Shown: in pieces, positions 52,997 to 62,329 of the stretch
Numbering within the stretch: position 1 is the stretch's first letter
How the letters are laid out: every line of letters begins with the position of its first letter
Assembly (NCBI RefSeq): GCF_001881565.1
Contig: NZ_MPDJ01000003.1
Location: forward strand, 553,679 to 617,678
Direction of reading: 5' to 3'
DNA: 64,000 bases
Origin: Eisenbergiella tayi
GTDB taxonomy: Bacteria; Bacillota; Clostridia; Lachnospirales; Lachnospiraceae
Notes under the pieces: model-generated
Database searches by the model: none
What the model saw: only the letters and a program-made list of their open reading frames with translations
What the model was told of the DNA's origin: nothing
Made by a program: the position numbers and the translations under genes

Positions 52997-53053
52997 AAAC
53001 TGACAGATTTGCCGGGGACTGCGGCAGACAGGCCCTATTAATGGAGAAGGAAA

Positions 53054-54571
53054 ATGACGGGATATTTATTAGGCATTGATGCGGGCACGACTTCATTTAA
53101 GACGGCGCTTTATACGGATGAAGGCGCAGCTGTACATATGGTAAAAGAGGAATATGTTCTCCTGACGCAGAAGGCAGGATGGGTTGAGTACAGGGCGGAG
53201 GATTACTGGACGCTTCTGTGCAGGCTTATAAAAAAGCTGCTGGCGGAAAGCGGAATACCTCCGGAAAAAATTCTGGCTTTAGCTGTCAGCAGCCAGGGGG
53301 AAACATTGATTTGTCTGGATGAATCCGGCAAACCGCTGATGAACGCCATCTGCTGGCTGGATAATCGTTCGGAAAAAGAAGCCGACAGAATCCGTGCCCA
53401 TTTTGGGAAAAAAGTTATTTATGAAAAAAGCGGCCAGGCAGATGTGACAGCCACCTGGCCTGCCACCAAAATTTTGTGGCTGAAAGAAAAAATGCCGGAA
53501 GTGTTTGAAAAGACAGCGCATTACCTGCTGCTGGAGGATTATCTGATCTATCGGCTGACCGGATGTTATGTATGTGAAGAAAACCTATGGGCCTCCTCCC
53601 TTTTATATGACATCAATAAGGATTGCTGGTGGCCGGAAATGCTTCACTATCTGGATATTACGGCAGAACAGCTTCCGGATAGAAAAGGCTGCGGACAGCC
53701 GGCAGGCATGGTGAGCGCATTGGCCTCCGGACAGACCGGCCTTTCCCCCGATACATTAGTGGTTACCGGCGCCCTGGATCAGACCTGCGGAAGTATTGGG
53801 GCCGGAAAAATCTTCCCCGGAGAAGTGACGGAAACCACAGGCTCCTGCCTGGCAGTGAGCGCGGCGGTGGACAGGTTTGTTCCCTATTGTGAAGAACGGC
53901 CCATCACGTGCCAGAACCATGCGGTAAAAGGAAGATATACAATTCTCCTTTGGTCGCAGACGGCAGGAATGGTACTCAAATGGTATGCCGGCTGTTTTTT
54001 CAGCAAAGAGTTCAGGGAAGGGGAGAATATTTACCGATTGATTGACCGGGAAGCGGAAGAGGCGGCTGCGGGCAGTGAAGGGCTTGTGATGCTGCCGCAT
54101 TTAAGCGGAGCTAGCAATCCGGAATATAACTCTATGGCGAGAGGGGTATTTTATGGTATGACCCTGGGGCATGAGAGGAAGCATTTTTCAAGGGCAATCC
54201 TGGAAGCGGTGGCTTACATGCTGCGGCGGAATATAGAACAGATTGAAGGTATCGGGGAAAACGTGTCCGGGATCTATTCTATGGGGGGAGGAGCTGAAAG
54301 TGATATCTGGTGCCGGATTAAGGCGGATGTCACAAGGAAAAGGGTGGAGACCGTGCAGGTAAAGGAATGCGCCTGCCTGGGCGCGGCGATCCTTGCAGGT
54401 GTGGGAGCCGGTATTTTTTCTGATATTGACAGTGCTGTGAGAAAAGTATCCGGAAGAGGAAAGCTTTTTGTCCCCACAGAGGAAAACAGGGCTGTCTATG
54501 ACCGCTCCTTCGGTGCCTATATTGATTTATATAACGCGCTGGTGCCTGTCTTCCGGAAATACGGAGACTGA
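53054..54571 (+). CDS. FGGY-family carbohydrate kinase
   Basis: A 505-residue kinase of the xylulokinase/glycerol-kinase family: phosphate-1 motif 'GIDAGTTSFKTALYTDEG' at the N-terminus, catalytic-base region 'TGALDQTCGSIGAG' with Asp near 243, 'ETTGSCLAVSAAV', and adenosine motif 'MGGGAESDIWCRIKADV' near 415. GGAGAAGG lies upstream. It should phosphorylate the ketose made by the isomerase encoded just before it. The sugar cannot be named from sequence. Confidence 0.92.
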   Translation: MTGYLLGIDAGTTSFKTALYTDEGAAVHMVKEEYVLLTQKAGWVEYRAEDYWTLLCRLIKKLLAESGIPPEKILALAVSSQGETLICLDESGKPLMNAICWLDNRSEKEADRIRAHFGKKVIYEKSGQADVTATWPATKILWLKEKMPEVFEKTAHYLLLEDYLIYRLTGCYVCEENLWASSLLYDINKDCWWPEMLHYLDITAEQLPDRKGCGQPAGMVSALASGQTGLSPDTLVVTGALDQTCGSIGAGKIFPGEVTETTGSCLAVSAAVDRFVPYCEERPITCQNHAVKGRYTILLWSQTAGMVLKWYAGCFFSKEFREGENIYRLIDREAEEAAAGSEGLVMLPHLSGASNPEYNSMARGVFYGMTLGHERKHFSRAILEAVAYMLRRNIEQIEGIGENVSGIYSMGGGAESDIWCRIKADVTRKRVETVQVKECACLGAAILAGVGAGIFSDIDSAVRKVSGRGKLFVPTEENRAVYDRSFGAYIDLYNALVPVFRKYGD

Positions 54572-54636
54572 CGGATACACTTCATAAGAAATACACAGCG
54601 GTAAGGAACAGACAGAAAAGACAGAAAGGAAAAGTT

Positions 54637-56100
54637 ATGGAGAAGAAAATGCGGATAGGCTGGGCATCTATGGATATTACACCCGACAGGCCTGTATATC
54701 TGGCCGGACAGATGTACGTGAGGGTGAGCAGGTTTGTACACGATTCTATCACCGCTTCCGCGCTGGTCCTGGAAAACGGCGGTGAGCAGGCCGTATTTGT
54801 ATCCATGGATACGGTGGCGGTTCCGGACTTCCTGATGGCGGAAATACGGTGCAGGCTGGCGGAAAGGGAGGGGCCTGATCCCGATAAGGTCAGCCTGTGT
54901 GCCACACATACCCATACCTCCAGCCGGTTCAGTGTTGTGGGAAATGAAACGCTGGCCCGGTATATGGGAAGCGGAACAATAGAAGCTCCGGAGGCTCCGG
55001 CGAATATCCTGTGCGGCGAAGAGGGGAAAAAATATCTGGCCGACAGGATAGAGTGTCTGATTATGGATGCATGGGAGAACCGCAGGGAAGGAAGTGCCGG
55101 CACAGCGGAGGATTATGCGGTGGTGGGCTTTAACCGGCGCCCGGTATTCCGGACCGGCGATCATGAATGCGCGAGGATGTATGGAGATTGTTCCCGGACG
55201 GATTTCCTGCGGTTTGAAGGGACGACAGACCATACGGCGGCTATGCTTTATACCTGGGATGAATCCGGAAAACTCACAGGGATTGCCGTGAATATCCCAT
55301 GCCCGGCCCAGGTGATGGAGCTGCATTCTTTTATCTCCGCGGATTATTGGCACTATGCCAGAAACCATATTCGGGAGAAGCTGGGGAATATCCATATCCT
55401 GCCCCTGTGCGGGGCGGCGGGTGACCAGAATCCTTTGGATCTGGTTCGCATCAGTAAGGAGAATAAGGAGGAGCTGATACGCTGGAGCGCGCAGGAGGAT
55501 GAGGTTTTCCGGAATATCGACATGACAGGAATCTGCGAGGAAACCGGCGAACGGATAGCGGAGGCGGTCATGCGGGGATACCGTACAGCCCTGGGAAGGA
55601 AATGGAACCGGCCTGTATTGGAACATAAGATCGTACATAAGGAACTGCCTCTGCGGACGGTGACAGAGGAAGAATACATAGAAGCGGAAAAAATAATCCG
55701 GGATTTCAAGAGCCGTTTTTCAGAAGAAAACAGGATGGGAATGGCGGAGCAGCTGAAGCTGTACGGGCCTGTGGGAATTGCCGAACGCTATGCCCTGCAG
55801 CAGGAGAGTCATTCCTTCCCGGCGGAACTGCATATACTCCGTATTCAGGATTCGGTGTTCGTGACACATCCCTTTGAGCTTTTTACAGAGTATGGGCTAC
55901 GCATCCGGGCCGGATGCCGGGCGCGTAATGTCTTTCATGTACAGCTGTGCAATGGCTATGCGGATTACCTGCCCACCCGGGCGGCGATAGCGGGAGGCTC
56001 TTACAGCAGCGAGCCGGCATCTACCTATGTGGGGCCGGAAGGCGGGGATTTGCTGGCAGCCGTATTGACGGAGGAAGCAAACCGGCTGTTTGACAGATAG
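54637..56100 (+). CDS. Neutral-ceramidase-like hydrolase
   Basis: A 487-residue protein resembling the N-terminal domain of neutral/alkaline ceramidases: 'IGWASMDITPDRPVYLAGQM', 'FVSMDTVAVPDFLM', 'LCATHTHTSSRFSV' with metal-binding His residues, 'PCPAQVMELHSFISADYW', and 'LCGAAGDQNPL'. No signal peptide, so unlike true ceramidases it is cytoplasmic. Free-standing versions occur in sugar-utilisation loci of gut Firmicutes and may hydrolyse an amide or ester on a glycan-derived compound; that is inference. Confidence 0.8.
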   Translation: MEKKMRIGWASMDITPDRPVYLAGQMYVRVSRFVHDSITASALVLENGGEQAVFVSMDTVAVPDFLMAEIRCRLAEREGPDPDKVSLCATHTHTSSRFSVVGNETLARYMGSGTIEAPEAPANILCGEEGKKYLADRIECLIMDAWENRREGSAGTAEDYAVVGFNRRPVFRTGDHECARMYGDCSRTDFLRFEGTTDHTAAMLYTWDESGKLTGIAVNIPCPAQVMELHSFISADYWHYARNHIREKLGNIHILPLCGAAGDQNPLDLVRISKENKEELIRWSAQEDEVFRNIDMTGICEETGERIAEAVMRGYRTALGRKWNRPVLEHKIVHKELPLRTVTEEEYIEAEKIIRDFKSRFSEENRMGMAEQLKLYGPVGIAERYALQQESHSFPAELHILRIQDSVFVTHPFELFTEYGLRIRAGCRARNVFHVQLCNGYADYLPTRAAIAGGSYSSEPASTYVGPEGGDLLAAVLTEEANRLFDR

Positions 56101-56150
56101 TCTGCGGAGGGAAATGCCCGGGACAGCATAAAAAGGAGGGAAAGGCAGCG

Positions 56151-56651
56151 ATGATATTTATCAGAGAAAAATTTGAGATACAGTCGGAGGGACAGCACCC
56201 CACGTTTCATAATATTACGGAGCAGGTGAAGGATATTGTGGAAAAATCGGGAGTCAAAAACGGAATGGTGACGGTTTATTCCCATCATACAACCTGTTCG
56301 GTAATGGTTCAGGAATGTTCCCATGACAGGACTTATTTCGGACTGGAGTATCTGCAGCAGGATCTGTGTAACATTATGGAAAAACTGGTTCCTACCTGTC
56401 GGGTGGAAAACCAGTACCTACATCCGGGGCCAAAGCATGTGGAGTTTGGGGACAGCGTGGGAGAGCCCGGACCCTGGACCAGCCTGAATACAGATGCCCA
56501 TTTGCGCTCCTGCTTTTTCGGCCGTTCGGAGAGTATTGCAATTGAAGAGGGAAAGATGGATCTGGGAGAATTCGGATACACCTATTTTATCGATTGGGAT
56601 CAGGTCCGTGCGCGTAAGCGTATTGTGCAGGTGATGGTTATGGGGGAGTGA
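56151..56651 (+). CDS. YjbQ-family (UPF0047) protein
   Basis: A 166-residue UPF0047/TIGR00149 protein: 'NITEQVKDIVEKSGVKNGMV', 'TVYSHHTTCSVMVQECSHD' with conserved His, and the C-terminal 'GEFGYTYFIDWDQVRARKRI'. Family members have weak thiamine-phosphate-synthase activity in vitro, but their real role is unclear. Placement inside a sugar catabolic operon, between a hydrolase and a triosephosphate-isomerase paralogue, suggests a phosphate-ester or sugar-phosphate role here. GGAGGGA upstream. Confidence 0.87.
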   Translation: MIFIREKFEIQSEGQHPTFHNITEQVKDIVEKSGVKNGMVTVYSHHTTCSVMVQECSHDRTYFGLEYLQQDLCNIMEKLVPTCRVENQYLHPGPKHVEFGDSVGEPGPWTSLNTDAHLRSCFFGRSESIAIEEGKMDLGEFGYTYFIDWDQVRARKRIVQVMVMGE

Positions 56652-56662
56652 GGGGCAGGAAT

Positions 56663-57373
56663 ATGAAGCGGAAAAATGTACCGGAGCAGCCCTTTTTTGA
56701 AATCGGCCCGAAATCCTATCTCTATGGGGATGACGTTTTGGAACTGGCGCTGGCGGCGGAAAGGGCATCGGAAAAGTATGATGTGGATATTGTTTTCACC
56801 ACACCGTACACAGATATACGCAGAGTGGCAGAAGCTACAGAAAGGCTTTTTGTCTATGCGCCCCATATGGATTTGTTGGAGCCGGGAAGAGGATTGGCGG
56901 AAATCCTTCCGGAGGCAGTGAAGGCTGCGGGCGCTGTGGGCGTCATGCTGAATCACTGCGAGAAGCCGCTGACATTGAGTACCCTGGAGAAGTCCATCCG
57001 GCGTGCACATGGAATCGGTCTGGCGGCAATCGTATGTGCAGATACCATAGCGGAGGCACGCGCGATTGCCTGTCTGAATCCGGATATCATTGTGGCGGAG
57101 CCTTCAGAACTGATAGGTACCGGACAGACGAAGAATATGGATTATGTAAAAGCTTCTATAGAAGCGGTACACAGCATAAACCCGGAGATTCTAGTACTCC
57201 AGGGTGCAGGAATTTCAAGCGGAGAGGATGTATACCAATTGATATATCATGGAGCACAGGCCACAGGAGCCTCGAGCAGTATAGTAAAAGCAAAAGATAA
57301 AGAGGGTATTATCGATGAAATGATCGGTGCTGTGCAGAGAGCGGCAGATGACAGAAAGCGGAAAGCATTATAG
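56663..57373 (+). CDS. Archaeal-type triosephosphate-isomerase paralogue
   Basis: A 236-residue TIM barrel with the archaeal-type TPI signatures: 'FEIGPKSYLYG' (Lys), 'GVMLNHCEKPL' (NHxE with His), 'IVAEPSELIGTGQ' (catalytic Glu), and 'LQGAGISSGEDVYQLIYHGA' then 'VKAKDKEGI'. It lies in a sugar operon instead of with glycolytic genes, so it likely isomerises another phosphorylated ketose or aldose. TPI homologues of this type act on L-erythrulose 1-phosphate in tetrose and erythritol pathways. ATG 56663 is chosen; a GTG at 56648 overlaps the yjbQ stop. Confidence 0.82.
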   Translation: MKRKNVPEQPFFEIGPKSYLYGDDVLELALAAERASEKYDVDIVFTTPYTDIRRVAEATERLFVYAPHMDLLEPGRGLAEILPEAVKAAGAVGVMLNHCEKPLTLSTLEKSIRRAHGIGLAAIVCADTIAEARAIACLNPDIIVAEPSELIGTGQTKNMDYVKASIEAVHSINPEILVLQGAGISSGEDVYQLIYHGAQATGASSSIVKAKDKEGIIDEMIGAVQRAADDRKRKAL

Positions 57374-57413
57374 TCAGAAACAAGTATTGGGGGAAAGGGT
57401 ATGGTCCCGGAAG

Positions 57414-59477
57414 ATGGAAAAAGATCTGAAAGAATCGGTTCAAAAGGCGTGGCGCATAGAAGCGGGTGAAATAAATAAAATAGAAGCCTATATGGATTAT
57501 GAAGCAATGGAGCGTGCGGTTTGCCTTCTGGCCGGAGCAAAACGAATAGCGGCCAGCGGATGCGGCCATACAGGTATCGCCTGCCGTCATCTGGCGCATC
57601 TCATGTGCTGTATAGAGCGGCCCGCGCGTTTTATCTCACCATCGGAAGGAAATCATGGAGGCCTGGGTTTCCTGGAGGAAGGAGATGTTCTGGTTCTGGC
57701 TTCCAGAGGAGGAAGGACGGAGGAACTGCTGCCCATGCTGCTGGCGGCGATAAGGAAAAGAGTTCATGTTATCGCAGTGACAGAGAATCCGGATTCCGGG
57801 CTAGGCCGTGGGGCGGAGGTGGTCCTGCCGATACATATTGAAAGGGAAACGGATCCTTTCAATAGCCAGGGAACCACCAGTTTTGTTGTGATGAGCGCTT
57901 TATTTGATGCGCTGCAGACCGCGGTGATGGAGAGGACAGGATACAAAGAAGAGCAATTTGCGAGAAATCATCCGGGAGGAGCTGTAGGGGAACTGCTGAA
58001 AAGAAAGCTGGGCTTCGAAATAGAGGAAAATCCTCTGTCCGTAAGAGAACCCGCATTTTGCTCTGCAAAACAGGGAGGAACAGGAATGGAGGTTACCATT
58101 GATTTTTCAAAAACCTGCGGCAGGATAAAACCGATGCATGGTGTAAATAATGTACCATTTGTTCCGCAGGACTATGGAAATTCGGGATTATTTCAGAAGA
58201 TGTCCGAGGCGGGAATCCCGTTTTCAAGGCTGCATGACACGGGAGGTGACTGGGGCGGCGCCCACTATGTGGATATTGCGAATGTTTTTCCGGATTTTGA
58301 TGCGGATCCGGAGGATATCGCCAGTTATGACTTTGCATTTACAGACAGACTCATGGAGGAAATCGTAAAATATGGCATGGAACCATTTTACAGGCTTGGA
58401 TGCTCCATTGAGAATCTGCAGCATATCAGGGCTTATCATATTTACCCGCCGGAGGATAACCTGAAATGGGCAAAAATCTGTGAAGGAATCATACGCCATT
58501 ACAATAAGGGATGGGGAAACGGATACCACATGAACATCCGTTACTGGGAGATTTGGAATGAGCCGGACAATATGCCGGATGCCGATGAAAATCCCATGTG
58601 GAAAGGGACGATGGAACAATATTTCGCTCTCTATGAAACGGCAGCAGGCTATTTGAAACAGGTTTTTCCTGAGATCAGAATCGGAGGATATTCCAGCTGC
58701 GGTTTTTATGCCTTAAGTGATGCGGATTATTCCGAAGTTGCCCATTCCTCTTCAAGAGTCGGATATTTCATTGAATTTTTCCACAGGTTCCTGGCTTATA
58801 TTACATCCCCGGAGCATGCCTGTCCGCTGGACTTCTTCTCCTTTCACAGTTATGCAGATATCGGCGACAATGTGATGTATGCCCGCTATGCGAGAGAACA
58901 GCTGGACCGGTATGGACTGAAGAATACGGAATTAATCTTTAATGAATGGAATGCCGGAGTTTCCCTTCGCGGGACGGCGGAGGATGGGGCCAGAATTGCT
59001 TCCATGATGTGTGCGCTGCAGAATACCCCTGTAGATGCTTGTATGTATTATGATGCATGGGTGGGAAGCAGCTACTGCGGTCTGTTTGATCCGGTCAGGA
59101 AGACTGTTTTCAAAGCATATTATGCGTTTGTCTGTTTCAATGAACTGTATCGCCTGGAAAATCAGGTGCGTGTGGAAGGCGCAGCAGACGGGATTTACTG
59201 TCTGGCGGCCGGAAACGGGGAAGAGGGCGCTTTTTTGCTGGCAAATCTTACCGGTAAGGAAATACCACTGCAAATTACGGTGAAGGGAAGGAACGAAGGG
59301 GAAGAGGCAGAGATATGCGCACAGCTTTGGCGGACTGACAGTGTTCATGAATATCAGCAGTCGGATCTGGCAGGCTGCCGGAATTCCTTCCGGACAGAAG
59401 TGCTGCCGGAGGCAGTTTATTTATTCAGGTTCCCTAAAATGCAGAATCGGGCAGAGGGTTCCGATATCTGTGGTTAA
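57414..59477 (+). CDS. SIS-domain protein joined in frame to a GH39 glycosidase
   Basis: One open frame of 687 residues. The first ~224 are a complete SIS sugar-phosphate isomerase/binding domain ('RIAASGCGHTGIACRHLAHL', 'VLASRGGRTEELLPML', ending 'NHPGGAVGELLKRKLG'). The rest is a GH39-type glycosidase: 'MHGVNNVPFVPQDY', acid/base 'YWEIWNEPDN', nucleophile 'ELIFNEWNAG', then a C-terminal beta domain. AGGGAGG (58072-58078) and an ATG at 58086 sit at the junction, so the glycosidase may also be made alone. No stop lies between. The start at 57414 is tentative; ATG 57348 and TTG 57387 are alternatives. The glycosidase has no signal peptide and would act on an imported xyloside-like substrate. 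Confidence 0.75.
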   Translation: MEKDLKESVQKAWRIEAGEINKIEAYMDYEAMERAVCLLAGAKRIAASGCGHTGIACRHLAHLMCCIERPARFISPSEGNHGGLGFLEEGDVLVLASRGGRTEELLPMLLAAIRKRVHVIAVTENPDSGLGRGAEVVLPIHIERETDPFNSQGTTSFVVMSALFDALQTAVMERTGYKEEQFARNHPGGAVGELLKRKLGFEIEENPLSVREPAFCSAKQGGTGMEVTIDFSKTCGRIKPMHGVNNVPFVPQDYGNSGLFQKMSEAGIPFSRLHDTGGDWGGAHYVDIANVFPDFDADPEDIASYDFAFTDRLMEEIVKYGMEPFYRLGCSIENLQHIRAYHIYPPEDNLKWAKICEGIIRHYNKGWGNGYHMNIRYWEIWNEPDNMPDADENPMWKGTMEQYFALYETAAGYLKQVFPEIRIGGYSSCGFYALSDADYSEVAHSSSRVGYFIEFFHRFLAYITSPEHACPLDFFSFHSYADIGDNVMYARYAREQLDRYGLKNTELIFNEWNAGVSLRGTAEDGARIASMMCALQNTPVDACMYYDAWVGSSYCGLFDPVRKTVFKAYYAFVCFNELYRLENQVRVEGAADGIYCLAAGNGEEGAFLLANLTGKEIPLQITVKGRNEGEEAEICAQLWRTDSVHEYQQSDLAGCRNSFRTEVLPEAVYLFRFPKMQNRAEGSDICG
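58072..58088 (+). promoter_or_regulatory. Internal ribosome binding site and start codon for the GH39 part
   Basis: AGGGAGG, seven bases, ATG (58086-58088) inside the joined SIS-GH39 frame. It marks the start of a free-standing 463-residue GH39 protein and decides whether one or two products are made. Confidence 0.6.
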
Positions 59478-59547
59478 AATAAACAGGAGGAAAATCCCCT
59501 GCTCGCAGAGGGATACGTTTTCCTTCGGAAAACAAGGAGGATTCCAT

Positions 59548-61176
59548 ATGAGAAAGAGATACACTAAAATTCTTGCAGCAACGCTGGCATTGGTTTTAAT
59601 GGGAACACTGACAGGCTGTTCCGGTAAAACGACGGAAACCCAGACAGATACCGCGTCGTCTGCAGTGCAGCAGCCGGAAAGTACGGAGGCCGGGAGTAAT
59701 ACGGAAGACACTGCGGCAGCGGAGGATTCCGGGATAACCTTCCCTCTTTCCGAGCCGGTGACCATGAGCATGTTTGCGGTATCCGCAGGTTATACTGGAG
59801 CGGAACTGCCGAATGTACTGGCGTTCCAGGTGGCGGAAGAGAATACGAATGTCAAGTGGGAAGTGACATCCTGCCTCCCAGCGGATTTAGGGGATAAGAG
59901 AGGCCTGCTCCTTTCCTCCGGAGATTATCCGGATGTGCTCTTTAAATCCTTTATCACTCACAATGAAATCGAAAAATATGGTTTCCAGGGGGTGCTGATC
60001 CCTTTGAATGACCTGATTGACCAGTATATGCCGAACCTTAAGAAGCTTTTGGACGAAAGAGATGCATGGCAGTATATTACATCCTCCGACGGAAATATCT
60101 ACTCCCTTCCTACTCTCAGCCGAAGAGTGCCTGCAACCATACTTTTATGGCAGAACATGCGCTGGCTGGAAGCAGTCGGAATGGAAGAACCTACAAATAT
60201 GGAAGAGCTTTGTCAGGTTCTGAAGGCATTCAAGGAACAGGATCCCAACGGAAACGGAAAAGCGGATGAAATTCCTTTCGAAGCGAATAATTCCGTACCT
60301 CCCATTTATCTGTTCCAATATATGCTGCCCATGGATTTCAATACCTTCTGTGCAGTTCAGAATGATGAGATCGTATATGTGCCGAGAACAGAAACCTACA
60401 AGGAATTCCTGTCCTATCTGGCTAAGTTCTATGAAGAAGGACTGCTTGATAAGGACTGCTTCTCCAAGACCATTGACCAGCAGTATGCAGAAGGGCCGTC
60501 CGACGTTTACGGATATTTCTACAGCTGGTCACCCAGTGAAACCGTTGGCTCCGAATTAAGCCAGGGCTATGACTATATGGTTATGACTCCATGGGGCAAA
60601 AACAGTGTCAGCTCCGATGCGGGTGTATCGGAAGGCGCTATGGTGATTACGGATAAATGTGAAAATCCTGAAATTGCGGCGGCATGGGCGGATCAGTTTT
60701 ACAGTGAGGATGGCGGAATCCTTTCCGTCATGGGCGTGGAAGGGAAGACATGGGAATGGAGAGAAGACGGTAAATGGGACTACATAGTGGGGACGGAGTA
60801 TGGCGAGGACGAATCCACGGTAAGAGATAATACGACTCTGCAGGGTTCTGCTTATAATCCCATGGCATGGCCCCAGACCTATTACAACGATCACTATCGT
60901 GATGAAACAAGTGTTTCCGGAAGCTCGGAAGAAGACAGAATTTCCAGCCTCTGTGCAGAACCGTTCCCATCCCTGAAGCTGACGGAAGAAGAATCCAAAA
61001 GGATTGTGGAAATAAATACGGATATATCCGATTATGTTATGGAATATCTGGCGGAAGTTACTACAGGCAAAAAGGATTTGGAAGGGACCTGGGAGGCATA
61101 CTTAAGCCAGCTTGATGCCATGGGCGGTAAAGAATATGCCGAAATCTATAATGGAGCTTATCAGAGAATGAAATAA
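59548..61176 (+). CDS. Sugar-binding lipoprotein of an ABC importer
   Basis: A 542-residue solute-binding lipoprotein: signal peptide 'LAATLALVLMGTLTGCSG' with lipobox LTGC (Cys near residue 24), a Ser/Thr/Glu-rich linker, then a two-lobed binding domain of the LplA-type (family 1). The frame opens at 59341 in the preceding gene, but AAGGAGG lies seven bases before this ATG. It should capture an oligosaccharide or glycoside outside the membrane and hand it to the two permeases encoded next. Confidence 0.92.
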   Translation: MRKRYTKILAATLALVLMGTLTGCSGKTTETQTDTASSAVQQPESTEAGSNTEDTAAAEDSGITFPLSEPVTMSMFAVSAGYTGAELPNVLAFQVAEENTNVKWEVTSCLPADLGDKRGLLLSSGDYPDVLFKSFITHNEIEKYGFQGVLIPLNDLIDQYMPNLKKLLDERDAWQYITSSDGNIYSLPTLSRRVPATILLWQNMRWLEAVGMEEPTNMEELCQVLKAFKEQDPNGNGKADEIPFEANNSVPPIYLFQYMLPMDFNTFCAVQNDEIVYVPRTETYKEFLSYLAKFYEEGLLDKDCFSKTIDQQYAEGPSDVYGYFYSWSPSETVGSELSQGYDYMVMTPWGKNSVSSDAGVSEGAMVITDKCENPEIAAAWADQFYSEDGGILSVMGVEGKTWEWREDGKWDYIVGTEYGEDESTVRDNTTLQGSAYNPMAWPQTYYNDHYRDETSVSGSSEEDRISSLCAEPFPSLKLTEEESKRIVEINTDISDYVMEYLAEVTTGKKDLEGTWEAYLSQLDAMGGKEYAEIYNGAYQRMK

Positions 61177-61212
61177 ATGAAATCCGGGTTTGATAAGCAG
61201 GGAAAGAGACAG

Positions 61213-61244
61213 CCGCGCCGACAGCTTAACAACAGCCGGCGCGG
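61213..61244 (+). repeat. GC-rich hairpin between binding-protein and permease genes
   Basis: CCGCGCCG (61213-61220) and CGGCGCGG (61237-61244) with a 16-base loop, no T-run. Such hairpins often stabilise the upstream binding-protein mRNA and lower permease expression. Confidence 0.5.
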
Positions 61245-61336
61245 TGCACCCGGGAGACATGGAGTCACACTTTCTAAAACTTGCTTGCGATCAACTTTGG
61301 TCATTTATGTGCGTTAATGCGCGGATAGGAGCAGAC

Positions 61337-62317
61337 ATGAGGAAAGGAAAGAAGGATAAGGGGACGGTGCAGCATACCGGACAGCCGGCGGCAGTTCCCC
61401 AAAAAAGCTTCGGCGAACGCCTGCGTAAAGACTTTAAAGGAAACTGGACTTTGTACCTGATGGTGCTGATCCCATTGGCTTATCTTATCATATTCTGTTA
61501 CATACCTATGGGAGGAATCCAGCTGGCTTTTAAGGAGTACAATGTCAAGAAAGGCATATGGGGAAGCCCCTGGGTTGGCTTTTATAATTTTCAGCGATTT
61601 TTCCGAAGCTATAAATTTACCATGCTTTTAAAAAACACGATTCTGATTAATGTTTACAGTCTGGTAGTGGGATTCCCCATACCCATCATTTTTGCTTTGC
61701 TGCTGAATTATTTAAGACAAAAACGTTTTAAGAAAACGATACAAATGATGTCCTATGCCCCCTATTTTATTTCCACAGTAGTTATGAGCGGTATGATTAT
61801 TATTTTCCTGGATCCGAATACCGGTGTAATCAACCGTATACTCCAGTTGTTTGGAATGGAAGCGGTAAACTTTATGGGAGAGGCGAAATATTTCAAGTCC
61901 ATATATGTCTGGAGCAGTGTATGGCAGGGAATGGGCTGGGCTTCCATTATATATATTGCGGCGCTGTCCGGTGTGGATTACCAGCTTCATGAGGCGGCAA
62001 TAGTGGATGGAGCCACTAAGCTTCAGCGGATTCTCCACGTGGATCTTCCGTCTATAAAGCCTACAATTATTATGCTTCTGATCCTGCAGATCGGATCGCT
62101 GATGAGCGTCGGCTTTGAAAAGGTTTTTCTGCTTCAGAACCAGCTGAACATGAGCGCCTCCGATGTACTGTCTACCTATGTGTACCGTGTCGGCCTTGTA
62201 GACAATGATTATGGCTATTCCACTGCGGTGGGGCTGTTTAATTCCCTGATCAACATGATTTTACTGATTACGGCTAACCAGCTCGCCAAGCGGACGATGA
62301 ATGAAAGTCTGTGGTAG
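61337..62317 (+). CDS. ABC sugar permease (LplB type)
   Basis: A 326-residue membrane protein with six hydrophobic segments and the coupling loop 'EAAIVDGATKLQRILHVDLP' (EAA motif) near residue 215. It is the first of two permeases for the importer. TAGGAG lies before the ATG at 61337; the frame is open back to 61190 without a ribosome site. The operon has no ATPase, so a shared MsmK-type subunit encoded elsewhere is expected. Confidence 0.92.
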   Translation: MRKGKKDKGTVQHTGQPAAVPQKSFGERLRKDFKGNWTLYLMVLIPLAYLIIFCYIPMGGIQLAFKEYNVKKGIWGSPWVGFYNFQRFFRSYKFTMLLKNTILINVYSLVVGFPIPIIFALLLNYLRQKRFKKTIQMMSYAPYFISTVVMSGMIIIFLDPNTGVINRILQLFGMEAVNFMGEAKYFKSIYVWSSVWQGMGWASIIYIAALSGVDYQLHEAAIVDGATKLQRILHVDLPSIKPTIIMLLILQIGSLMSVGFEKVFLLQNQLNMSASDVLSTYVYRVGLVDNDYGYSTAVGLFNSLINMILLITANQLAKRTMNESLW

Positions 62318-62329
62318 GAGGAAAAAGGG

